13,040 bases of DNA from positions 1-13,040 of the forward strand of contig JBBQNC010000067.1 of assembly GCA_038329555.1 (NCBI GenBank). Direction: 5' to 3'. Made by a program: the position numbers and the translations under genes. Positions 7,442 to 13,040 of this stretch are shown piece by piece (positions within the stretch are counted from its first letter, which is position 1; each line of letters opens with the position of its first letter). The DNA is from JALYUA01 sp038329555 (GTDB lineage: Bacteria; Acidobacteriota; Thermoanaerobaculia; UBA5066; Gp7-AA6). The notes beneath the pieces are model-generated. The model did no database searches. It was not told the DNA's origin and saw only the letters and a list, made by a program, of their open reading frames with translations.

Positions 7442-7457
7442 GGTTTCACGTGGCGGG
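7442..7457. promoter_or_regulatory. Degenerate parS-like sequence near parB
   Basis: GTTTCACGTG at 7443-7452 matches ten consecutive positions of the 16-bp consensus centromere parS (TGTTTCACGTGAAACA); the second half is not conserved. It lies about 390 bp downstream of the parB stop, and functional parS sites usually cluster near parAB. A half-match can arise by chance, and the CACGTG core also occurs inside metK, so this is a weak candidate. Confidence 0.25.
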
Positions 7458-7768
7458 CACTTCCACCCCTCTTCCCACTCCGCGAAGAGAGTCGCCGTGA
7501 GTTGTTGCCCTTCGCGACGATCCCGAGCTCGCTCGGAAAGCTTCGTGGCGAGCAAGGCTTCTGCCGGCCGCGGAGGCTCCCCTCATCGCTCTTCAGAGGT
7601 TGAAGTCTCAGTGGCAGCCCGGGGCCGGTGCGCTCCCGGAGGAGACCCTCGAAATCGGCGCACACCGGGAGCGGGACTCGGCTATCTATCGCTGCGCCGA
7701 TTTCGCGGAGGCGCGACGCCACCCGGTCTTTCGCTTCGCGGGTCGCGCCAGGTCTCCGCAGGGAGTGC

Positions 7769-7786
7769 AGCCGGCGCCGGCCGGCT
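7769..7786 (-). terminator. GC-rich hairpin downstream of parB
   Basis: AGCCGGC at 7769-7775 pairs with GCCGGCT at 7780-7786 around a 4-base loop, about 60 bases past the parB stop on the minus strand. No T-run follows in the direction of transcription. It is the best stop-like structure for the parAB transcript, but weak evidence. Confidence 0.25.
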
Positions 7787-7844
7787 CTTCCGCCTTCTCT
7801 CTCGCTCGAGCGCGCACCAGGAGCCGACCCCGGCGAGTCCCGAC

Positions 7845-8687
7845 CTATCGTTTCGGGAGCTTGATCTCGTCGGACTCGAGTCGCTTGATGATTCCTCGCA
7901 GCGCCTCGATGAGCTCGCTTTTTTCGACGCGCGATTTCAGGAAGGAGAGGTTCAGTTTGAAGGGGCCGCCCTTCGGTCCGTAGACGAAGGAGAAGTGACG
8001 GCGCTTCTTCGACGAGTCGCTGTCCTTCTTGCGCGCGCGGAGATCTTCGCGGGTCGAGCCAGAGGCGACCGCCTCGATCGCGTCGCGCATTTTCGACGGA
8101 TCGCCGAGTCTCGCGATCTGCAGCAGCACGGATCGCGCGTCGATGTCGGCGCGCCGACATGCGTCGCGAAGCTCCTCGGGAATCTCGAGAAGCGACATCG
8201 CCTCCGTCACCGTCACGCGAGATTTTCCGATCGCGTCGGCGATCTGCTGTTGCGTGTACCCGTGCCGCGCGGCGAGCGACGCGTAGCCTTCCGCTTCCTC
8301 GAACGCGTGGAGGTCGCGGCGATGGAGGTTCTCGATGAGGGCGATTTCGACGACCTCGTTCTCAGGCACGTCGAGCTCGATGCAGGGGACCTCGGTCAGC
8401 CCGGCTTCCATGGCCGCGCGGAAGCGGCGCTCCCCCGCGATGATGCGAAATCGGCCGTCGGAGACCGGTTTAACGAGAAGGGGCTCGAGCACCCCGCGGG
8501 CCTCGATCGAGCGGCGCAGCTCGCTCAGGTCCCCGACGTTCGTGCGCGGCTGATCGGGGTTCGTTTCGATCTCCTCCATCGAGATCCAGCGCCCGAGGGA
8601 CGCCCCGAACCGAGCGGACAGGGACTCGACGAAGTGGGAGTCGTGCTGCATGCGAGCCTCGACGGGAAGACCTCTTCTCTTAGACAC
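7845..8687 (-). CDS. parB: ParB-family partition protein (CTPase/DNA clamp)
   Basis: Predicted 280-aa centromere-binding protein that loads at parS, spreads as a CTP-dependent clamp and activates the ParA ATPase for chromosome segregation. Order of elements: basic N-terminus KRRGL (3-7), a likely ParA-contacting tail; PDQPR (44-48); the CTP-binding GERRFRAA (85-92); ENLHRRDL (119-126); and a helix-turn-helix around 145-168 (TQQQIADAIGKSRVTVTEAMSLL). After about 215 the usual leucine-rich dimerisation domain is not evident. Instead there is a lysine-rich stretch and HFSFVYGPKGGPFKLNLSFL (231-250), followed by a short amphipathic helix. The GTG at 8687 overlaps the parA stop by 8 bases and is fixed by a perfect AGGAGGT 8 bases upstream. 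The parA-parB order and overlap imply one transcript. Confidence 0.93.
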   Translation of the reverse strand: MSKRRGLPVEARMQHDSHFVESLSARFGASLGRWISMEEIETNPDQPRTNVGDLSELRRSIEARGVLEPLLVKPVSDGRFRIIAGERRFRAAMEAGLTEVPCIELDVPENEVVEIALIENLHRRDLHAFEEAEGYASLAARHGYTQQQIADAIGKSRVTVTEAMSLLEIPEELRDACRRADIDARSVLLQIARLGDPSKMRDAIEAVASGSTREDLRARKKDSDSSKKRRHFSFVYGPKGGPFKLNLSFLKSRVEKSELIEALRGIIKRLESDEIKLPKR

Positions 8688-9435
8688 GGGACAGCACCTC
8701 CTCCGAGAGCGAGTAGTACTCCGACGCTCCGCTCGAGCGGGGCGCGAACGTGAAGATCGATTCGCGATGCGCGGGGCTCTCCTCGAGCCGAACGCTCTTG
8801 GAGATCGTCGTCTTGAAGACCTTGTCGCCGAAGACCGTCGCGATCTGGTCGTAGACGTCTTTCCCGATGACGGTGCGCCGGTCGTGGAGGGTGATCACGA
8901 CGCCCAGGATTCGGAGCGTCGGATTGGGGCGAGCCTTGATCTTCTCGATCGTCTCGAGCAGGTCGTCGGTCCCCTCGAGCGCGAAGTACGAGGACTGGAT
9001 CGGGATCAGGATGTGGGAGGACGCGACCATGGCGTTGACGGTGATCATTCCGAGGGTCGGCGGGGTGTCGATCAAGATCGCGTCGTACTTGCGCCGGACC
9101 GCGTCGATCTTGTCACGAAGCCGGAAGTGCCCGTCGATCTCCCCGAGCAGCTTCGACTCGATCTTCGCGAGCGAGATGCGCGCCGGGGCGACGTCCAGCT
9201 TGGGGAGTTCGGACTTGCGGATGACGTCCGACAAAGCCACGTCCGGCTCCGTCAGGACGTCGAACATGGACTTCTCGACCGTCCGCCGGTCGAGGTAGGA
9301 CATCGTGCTGTTGGCCTGGGGATCGAGGTCTACGAGAAGGGTCCGCATGCCCTTGGTCGCGAGCGCCGCCGCGAGGTTGATGGCGGTGGTCGTCTTCCCG
9401 ACGCCCCCTTTTTGATTCGTGATGGAGATGATCAC
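8680..9435 (-). CDS. parA: ParA-family partition ATPase
   Basis: Predicted 251-aa deviant-Walker ATPase that binds nucleoid DNA non-specifically as an ATP dimer and is released by ParB, moving origin complexes. Visible motifs: KGGVGKTT (9-16, deviant Walker A with the signature lysine), LVDLDPQANST (34-44, Walker A'), and DAILIDTPPT (118-127, Walker B). Length and lack of an N-terminal DNA-binding domain match the chromosomal/Soj type. The GTG at 9435 gives the canonical start right before IISITNQKGG, but has no good ribosome site. The upstream spacer carries the heptamer arrays. Whether it shares the miaB-operon promoter or has its own is not clear. Confidence 0.95.
   Translation of the reverse strand: MIISITNQKGGVGKTTTAINLAAALATKGMRTLLVDLDPQANSTMSYLDRRTVEKSMFDVLTEPDVALSDVIRKSELPKLDVAPARISLAKIESKLLGEIDGHFRLRDKIDAVRRKYDAILIDTPPTLGMITVNAMVASSHILIPIQSSYFALEGTDDLLETIEKIKARPNPTLRILGVVITLHDRRTVIGKDVYDQIATVFGDKVFKTTISKSVRLEESPAHRESIFTFAPRSSGASEYYSLSEEVLSRV
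8696..8702 (-). promoter_or_regulatory. Shine-Dalgarno site for parB, inside parA
   Basis: On the minus strand AGGAGGT lies 8 bases before the GTG at 8687, within the last codons of parA. It supports the GTG start and independent ribosome loading on parB. This is the most complete ribosome site I noticed in the window. Confidence 0.75.
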
Positions 9436-9450
9436 TGGGGAAAAGTTATC

Positions 9451-9543
9451 AGTTATGAGTCGTGAGTATTGGGTTTCTTTTTGTGGAACTAAACAGCGGG
9501 TCCGCGGCGAAACTCAAAACTCAGAACTCAAAACTCAACACTC
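9451..9543. repeat. Opposed arrays of a GAGTNNT heptamer
   Basis: On the plus strand, 9457-9470 reads GAGTCGT GAGTATT, flanked by AGTTAT and GGGTTTC. On the minus strand, 9543 down to 9516 reads GAGTGTT, GAGTTTT, GAGTTCT, GAGTTTT and continues GAGTT to 9511. The period is 7 throughout. The two arrays point toward each other around a 33-base centre and can fold into an imperfect stem. The right array abuts the stop codon of the nuclease gene; the left lies just upstream of parA. The AT-rich tandem repeat contrasts with its GC-rich surroundings. Its role is unknown. Confidence 0.75.
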
Positions 9544-10026
9544 CTACATCCTGTATTTGCCCAGGTCCTCCGGGTTGACTTCTTCGAGCCACTTCCTCAA
9601 CCGCTCCGGGTCGGGCTCGGTGCCCTCGGCGCGGAGCGTCTTGCTCTTCTCGAGCACTTCTTCCTCGACGAAGATCTCCGCCTGCGCCCGCAGCGCCAGC
9701 GCGATGGCGTCGCTCGGCCGGCTGTCGACCGTCCAGTGGTCTTCGCCGCGGACCAGGTGGATGCGGGCGTAGAACGTGTTCTCCTTGAGCTCGCTGACCA
9801 CGACGCGCTCCACGCGGACGCCGAGCTCGGAGAGCACATTCCTCAGCAGGTCATGCGTCATCGGGCGCGGAGCCGCGACCTTCTCCATCTCGATCGCGAT
9901 CGCGTTCGCCTCGAAGATGCCGACCCAGATCGGCAGAAAGACCCCGTCTTCTTCGTCGCGGAGGATCACGACGGGCATGTTGCTGACCGGGTCCATGAGG
10001 AGCCCCTTGATCTCCATCTTCACCAT
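9544..10026 (-). CDS. DUF151 bifunctional nuclease-family protein
   Basis: Predicted 160-aa cytosolic protein of the DUF151/BFN family, some members of which have been reported to have DNase and RNase activity. Family features: GLLMDPVSNMPVVIL (8-22), LPIWVGIFEANAIAIE (31-46), RPMTHDLL (54-61) and DSRPSDAIALALR (101-113). The tail (about 125-160) is charged, with no UVR domain. The ATG at 10026 overlaps the miaB stop (ATGGTGA) and has GGGGGGA 8 bases upstream; ATG 10017 is a possible alternative. Coupling to miaB recurs in my memory of related genomes, but a functional link is not established. The biochemical role here is inferred from the family only. Confidence 0.9.
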   Translation of the reverse strand: MVKMEIKGLLMDPVSNMPVVILRDEEDGVFLPIWVGIFEANAIAIEMEKVAAPRPMTHDLLRNVLSELGVRVERVVVSELKENTFYARIHLVRGEDHWTVDSRPSDAIALALRAQAEIFVEEEVLEKSKTLRAEGTEPDPERLRKWLEEVNPEDLGKYRM

Positions 10027-11426
10027 GGCGGGAGTCCCCCCGGTTGCACACCCATAGGCGGCCGGGCGACCGCCCGGGCCATCAGCGAGTTGGGCAGGCC
10101 GCGCACGATGCGGGCGCGCGCGTATTGCCCCGACGTCAATTCCGTCGCATCCCCCTCGATGTGGACGACCCGGTTGCACGCGGTGCGGCCCCGGCTCTGG
10201 CCCCGCCGATCGAGGTTCTCGATCAGGACCTCGAATTCCCGGCCGACCAGCGAGCGGTTGATCTCGGTCTGGATCTCCTCCTGGAGGGCCAGGAGCCTCC
10301 CGAGCCTCTCCGCGGCGACGGCGTCTGCGACTTCCGTCTCCCTCCCCCACCGCGCGGACGCGGTCCCGGGGCGCGGCGAGTAGCGGAAGGCGAAGACGTT
10401 GGCGAACCGCACTTCCCGGACGAGCTCCAGGGTCTGCACGAAATCTTCCTCGGTCTCCCCGGGGAACCCGACGATGAAGTCGGACGAGATCGCGATCTCG
10501 GGGACCCTGGCCCGGATGCGCGCGACGGTCTCGACGTAGCGGGCCCGGTTGTAGCGGCGTTTCATCCGATAGAGGACCCGATCGGAGCCGGACTGGGCCG
10601 GCAGGTGCAGGTAGGGCGCGATGTTCCCCCCCGAGGCGAGGGCGTCGATCAAGGCGTCGTCGACGAACGCCGGATGGGACGTGATGAAGCGCAGTCGCCG
10701 GAGCCCCGCCACGTCCGAGACGCGCCGCAGCAGCTCCCCCAGGCCGAACCCCTCGGCCGGCTCCCGGTAGGCGTTGACGGTCTGCCCGAGCAGCATCACC
10801 TCGGAGTAACCGCGGTCGACGAGCTCGACGACCTCGTCGCGGATCTCCTCGAACCGCCGGCTGCGCTCCCGCCCCCGGGTGAACGGCACGATGCAGAACG
10901 TGCAGAACTGATCGCATCCTTCGATCACCGTGACGAAGGCCTGGAAAGGCGACTCGCGGCTGATCTGGCGGAACTGGTAGACCGGAGAGTCCTTCGGCAG
11001 GTCGATGGCGAGGACACGGCGACGCTCCCGCCGGATCTCCTCGACGATCTCCCCCGCTCTCTCGACCTGCCCCGTGCCGAGGACGAAGTCGACGAACGGC
11101 GCGCGCTCCAGGATCTCGTCCGCCTCGACCTGCGCCACGCAGCCGGTGACCCCGATCACCATGCCCGGGTGCTCCCGTTTGCGGCGGCCGAGCACTCCGA
11201 GCGCGCTGTAGACCTTGGCCTCCGCTTTCTCCCGGACGGCGCACGTGTTCAGCAGCACGACGTCGGCCTCCTGGCCTGCGTCCGCGCGCTGGTAGCCGCG
11301 GGTCTCGAGCTGTCCCGCCATGCGCTCGCCGTCGAGGACGTTCATCTGGCAGCCCCACGTCTCGACTCGGTAGAAGCCGTAACTCTCCTGTTTGAAGTGA
11401 GTTGGAGCGCCAGGGCGTCCCGTCAT
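10020..11426 (-). CDS. miaB: tRNA-2-methylthio-N6-dimethylallyladenosine synthase
   Basis: Predicted 468-aa radical-SAM methylthiotransferase that adds a methylthio group to N6-isopentenyl-adenosine at position 37 of tRNAs reading UNN codons. The N-terminal cluster domain has cysteines in TWGCQMN (Cys26), NTCAVR (Cys62) and TGCVAQ (Cys96). The radical-SAM motif CDQFCTFC gives Cys171, Cys175 and Cys178. HLPAQSGS (274-281) and SDFIVGFPGET (315-325) are typical. A TRAM RNA-binding domain covers about 392-454. All six cluster cysteines are present, so the enzyme should be active. NTCAVREKA and the length fit MiaB better than MtaB or RimO. The ATG at 11426 makes an ATGA overlap with the upstream gene; ATG 11438 is possible. 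Confidence 0.95.
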   Translation of the reverse strand: MTGRPGAPTHFKQESYGFYRVETWGCQMNVLDGERMAGQLETRGYQRADAGQEADVVLLNTCAVREKAEAKVYSALGVLGRRKREHPGMVIGVTGCVAQVEADEILERAPFVDFVLGTGQVERAGEIVEEIRRERRRVLAIDLPKDSPVYQFRQISRESPFQAFVTVIEGCDQFCTFCIVPFTRGRERSRRFEEIRDEVVELVDRGYSEVMLLGQTVNAYREPAEGFGLGELLRRVSDVAGLRRLRFITSHPAFVDDALIDALASGGNIAPYLHLPAQSGSDRVLYRMKRRYNRARYVETVARIRARVPEIAISSDFIVGFPGETEEDFVQTLELVREVRFANVFAFRYSPRPGTASARWGRETEVADAVAAERLGRLLALQEEIQTEINRSLVGREFEVLIENLDRRGQSRGRTACNRVVHIEGDATELTSGQYARARIVRGLPNSLMARAVARPPMGVQPGGLPPW

Positions 11427-12097
11427 TCGCGGAGCCATCCGGGAAGTGCCCCCGCCTTCCGAGCCGCCTCGGGGAGGTCCGCGAGCGCCTTCTCCGCGTC
11501 GGCGAGCTGCCTCCGCTGGGTCTCCAGCTCTTCTCTCTTCTTGTCCCAGGAGGGCTTGATCACCCGGTCGCGGTATTGCCCGTCGTCCCAGCGGTAGAAG
11601 TCGGTCTCGAGCTGCTTCACGTCGGCTTCGAGCTGTGCGACCTCGGCGCGGAGCTCCTCGACGCGCTGACGCGCGGCATGCGCGCGCTCGCGCCAGGCGA
11701 CCTCGTCCGCGCCGGGGGAAACCGGCGCCGCGGGCGCCGTCTCGGGAGGCGACGGTTCGGGAGCCCGTGCGGCGGCGGCGGCCGGCGCGGCCGCCGCGGT
11801 GACGCGCGCCGCCGGCGCGATCTGCGAGGTCGTGACGCGGCCCTTCTTCGGATCCTTGACCAGGCTGTCGTTGGTGATGGCCACCGGCTTCTGGTCCTTG
11901 TGGCCCCTGGTGGCTCCCGCGGCGCGAACGACGTCAGCGAGCGACTGGCCTTCGCCCTCCGGAGGGGCGACCGGAGTCCGGCCGAAACCTCCCGAGAGCT
12001 TGGGACGCGGAGTCGGCGTCGGCGGCGGCTTCGGGGGCGACGCGAGCGCGACGCTCGCGAGGAGCAACAGCGCGGCGGCCCCGCGAGCGGGGCTCAT
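11423..12097 (-). CDS. Secreted coiled-coil protein of unknown function
   Basis: Predicted 224-aa exported protein that I do not recognise. A signal peptide covers 1-19 (MSPARGAAALLLLASVALA). Then come a proline-rich stretch (21-48), a segment with DVVRAAGATRGHKDQKPVAI (55-74) and SLVKDPKKGRV (78-88), an Ala/Pro-rich linker (92-130), a heptad-patterned coiled coil (about 132-166), an aromatic/charged segment DFYRWDDGQYRDRVIKPSWD (166-185), a second helix (186-212), and the end GALPGWLRE. The ATG at 12097 gives an ATGA overlap with the cupin gene; the frame is open further upstream, but only this start gives a signal peptide. It sits in the operon between a cupin and miaB. A periplasmic structural role is possible; nothing in the sequence gives a reaction. 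Confidence 0.8.
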   Translation of the reverse strand: MSPARGAAALLLLASVALASPPKPPPTPTPRPKLSGGFGRTPVAPPEGEGQSLADVVRAAGATRGHKDQKPVAITNDSLVKDPKKGRVTTSQIAPAARVTAAAAPAAAAARAPEPSPPETAPAAPVSPGADEVAWRERAHAARQRVEELRAEVAQLEADVKQLETDFYRWDDGQYRDRVIKPSWDKKREELETQRRQLADAEKALADLPEAARKAGALPGWLRE

Positions 12098-12447
12098 GGC
12101 GCCGTCGTCCCGGCGCGGCCGTACGCGTCTTCGAGCCGGACGACGTCGTCGAGCTCCGGCGACGACACTTCCACGAGATCGCACGCCGCGTCGGCGCGGA
12201 GGCGATGCCGCTGCCCCGGCCGGATGCGGAACGCCTCGCCGACCGCGAGCCGTCTCTCCGTCATTGTGCCCTCGATATCCACCAGCAGCGTCACCTCTCC
12301 GGAGAGAACGTAAAGCGTCTCGTCCTTTCTTTCATGGTACTGCAGCGAAAGGCTGTGTCCGGCGTCGAGGTGCAGGATCTTTCCCGCGTACCGCTCGTTC
12401 TCGGCGAACACGATTTCGTGGCCCCACGGCTTGGCGACTCTCCTCAA
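12094..12447 (-). CDS. Small cupin like the C-terminal domain of type II phosphomannose isomerases
   Basis: Predicted 117-aa single-domain cupin. It follows the PMI-type pattern: KPWGHE (6-11), LSLQYHERKDETLYVLSGEV, GEAFRIRPGQRHRL, and the ending DDVVRLEDAYGR, recalling the C-terminal domain of ManC/mannose-6-phosphate isomerase II. In metal motif 1 the first histidine of HxH is replaced by Gln (QYH); a later His in the RPGQRH segment is kept. The start is a TTG at 12447 sharing bases with the ptsI stop (TTGA), supported by GGGAGGG 6 bases upstream; no ATG or GTG fits. The nucleotidyltransferase domain of ManC is absent. It may be a sugar-phosphate isomerase or a sugar-binding sensor; position next to PTS enzyme I fits carbohydrate metabolism. 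Confidence 0.8.
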   Translation of the reverse strand: MRRVAKPWGHEIVFAENERYAGKILHLDAGHSLSLQYHERKDETLYVLSGEVTLLVDIEGTMTERRLAVGEAFRIRPGQRHRLRADAACDLVEVSSPELDDVVRLEDAYGRAGTTAP

Positions 12448-13040
12448 GCGCTTCCCTCCCGGTTTTCGCTCGCCGCTCGGGCGGGCGCCACCCTCCGCGC
12501 CTCCGCCTCGTCGCGGCTGCGGAAGATCCGCTCGACCTCGGCGGGATCGTCGCATTCGAGCGCCCGGCCGATCTGGCTGGCGGCGCGGGCCGCATCGACC
12601 GCGCTGATGTTCTGCTTGATGCCGGGAATTGCGACCGGCGTCACCGAGATCTCCCGGATTCCGAGACCGACCAGGGCCGCGATGCCGATCGGCTCCGAAG
12701 CCATCTCTCCGCACACCGCCACCGGACGGCCCCTCGCGGCGCCCGCGGCGACGACGATTTTTATCATGCGAAGGATCGCGGGATGGAGCGCCCGGAAGAG
12801 CGACGAGACCTCCGGGTTCGCGCGGTCGACGGCGAGCGCGTACTGGGTCAGGTCGTTCGTTCCGATCGAGAAGAATTCCACCTCTTCCGCGAACCGATCC
12901 GCGAGCAGGGCGGCGGACGGGACTTCGATCATGACGCCGAGCGGAGGCGGCGTTCGGATGCCGAGCCGCGCCGCCACGGCGGTCAGATGCGTACGGGCCG
13001 CGCGAAACTCGCCGACGGAGGTCACCATCGGCAGGAGGAT
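12444..13040 (-). CDS. ptsI: PTS enzyme I (phosphoenolpyruvate-protein phosphotransferase), C-terminal part
   Basis: The reading frame enters from the right edge; 198 C-terminal residues are visible. Enzyme I takes phosphate from PEP and passes it to HPr in the phosphotransferase system. This part is the PEP-binding TIM-barrel domain: LLPMVTS at the edge, GVMIEVPSAALLAD, the signature FFSIGTNDLTQYALAVDR near 12880-12830, an HPAILRMI helix, and the catalytic-cysteine motif VCGEMAS near 12720. A roughly 60-residue tail after IPGIKQNI ends in REGSA. ATG 13028 is internal. Enzyme I is favoured over PEP synthase or PPDK because of GTNDLTQYALAVDR and the short tail. HPr and EIIA genes would be expected further right, outside the window. 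Confidence 0.93.
   Translation of the reverse strand: MLLPMVTSVGEFRAARTHLTAVAARLGIRTPPPLGVMIEVPSAALLADRFAEEVEFFSIGTNDLTQYALAVDRANPEVSSLFRALHPAILRMIKIVVAAGAARGRPVAVCGEMASEPIGIAALVGLGIREISVTPVAIPGIKQNISAVDAARAASQIGRALECDDPAEVERIFRSRDEAEARRVAPARAASENREGSA
12454..12460 (-). promoter_or_regulatory. Shine-Dalgarno site fixing the TTG start of the cupin gene
   Basis: On the minus strand GGGAGGG lies 6 bases ahead of the TTG at 12447, within the last codons of ptsI. Together with the TTGA stop/start overlap it decides the otherwise ambiguous cupin start. Confidence 0.65.

Larger units (their letters stand above)
6585..7844. other. Gene-poor region of about 1.26 kb with recombinase-like inverted repeats
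   Basis: No ORF here has recognisable domains, plausible codon use or a ribosome site. The longer frames are Arg/Pro/Ser-rich and look like GC-rich chance ORFs, or run antisense into parB. By eye I see no tRNA, tmRNA, RNase P RNA or SRP RNA signature. The structured part lies at 6658-6885 and is annotated separately; 6886-7844 has little structure apart from the parS-like sequence near 7443 and a GC hairpin near 7769. It could hold decayed genes or an unrecognised RNA. Confidence 0.6.

Noticed and set aside
6585..7844. tRNA or other standard RNA genes in the long intergenic stretch
   Set aside because: No T-loop GTTCGANTC-type motif and no RNase P, SRP or tmRNA signature seen on either strand by eye; a covariance-model search would be decisive.
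7141..8160. Possible 339-aa minus-strand gene running from the gene-poor region into parB
   Set aside because: Its upstream half is an out-of-frame reading of parB, and the rest is arginine-rich without motifs.
10044..11597. Plus-strand open frame opposite miaB (517 codons)
   Set aside because: Low-complexity Arg/Asp/Pro composition, antisense to a gene with all six expected cluster cysteines. Shadow frame.
1..13040. CRISPR array
   Set aside because: No regularly spaced identical repeats of about 24-40 bp; the only periodic repeat is the 7-bp heptamer at 9451-9543.

Overview
The window is GC-rich (roughly two thirds G+C by eye) bacterial chromosome, densely packed with housekeeping genes. 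The organism is diderm: it carries a fused LptF/LptG LPS-export permease and an Omp85-family outer-membrane barrel protein. The gene content, the LptF-LptG fusion, the form of ParB and the archaeal/Thermotoga-like AhcY suggest Acidobacteriota or a relative. That assignment is inference from recalled protein features, with no search behind it.

Layout. (1) Positions 2-4117, plus strand: the 3' part of metK, ahcY coupled to it by an ATGA overlap, a hairpin, then a single-POTRA Omp85 protein. (2) 4117-4274: a short element with imperfect inverted ends, between convergent genes. (3) 4290-6584, minus strand: the fused lptF-lptG gene. (4) 6585-7844: about 1.26 kb with no convincing gene. It holds two tandem, nearly equal-sized inverted-repeat structures (6658-6763 and 6765-6871) built from AT-rich, dif-like recombinase arms, including one site with full 11-6-11 Xer/dif architecture (6858-6885). 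A degenerate parS-like sequence lies at 7442-7457. (5) 7845-9435, minus strand: parA-parB. (6) 9451-9543: opposed arrays of a GAGTNNT heptamer. (7) 9544-13040, minus strand: a chain of five genes whose stops and starts all overlap: ptsI (partial), a PMI-like cupin, a secreted coiled-coil protein of unknown function, miaB, and a DUF151 bifunctional nuclease.

How the genes relate: MetK and AhcY form the methyl cycle (SAM supply and S-adenosylhomocysteine removal). MiaB consumes SAM to modify tRNA. LptFG and the Omp85 protein both serve outer-envelope biogenesis. ParAB segregates the replicon. Enzyme I and the cupin suggest sugar or phosphotransfer signalling. The most unusual part is 6658-6885, whose paired, inverted, dif-like sites resemble in layout the double attP of Xer-exploiting elements such as CTX phage, beside a parAB locus that would normally mark the origin side of a chromosome.
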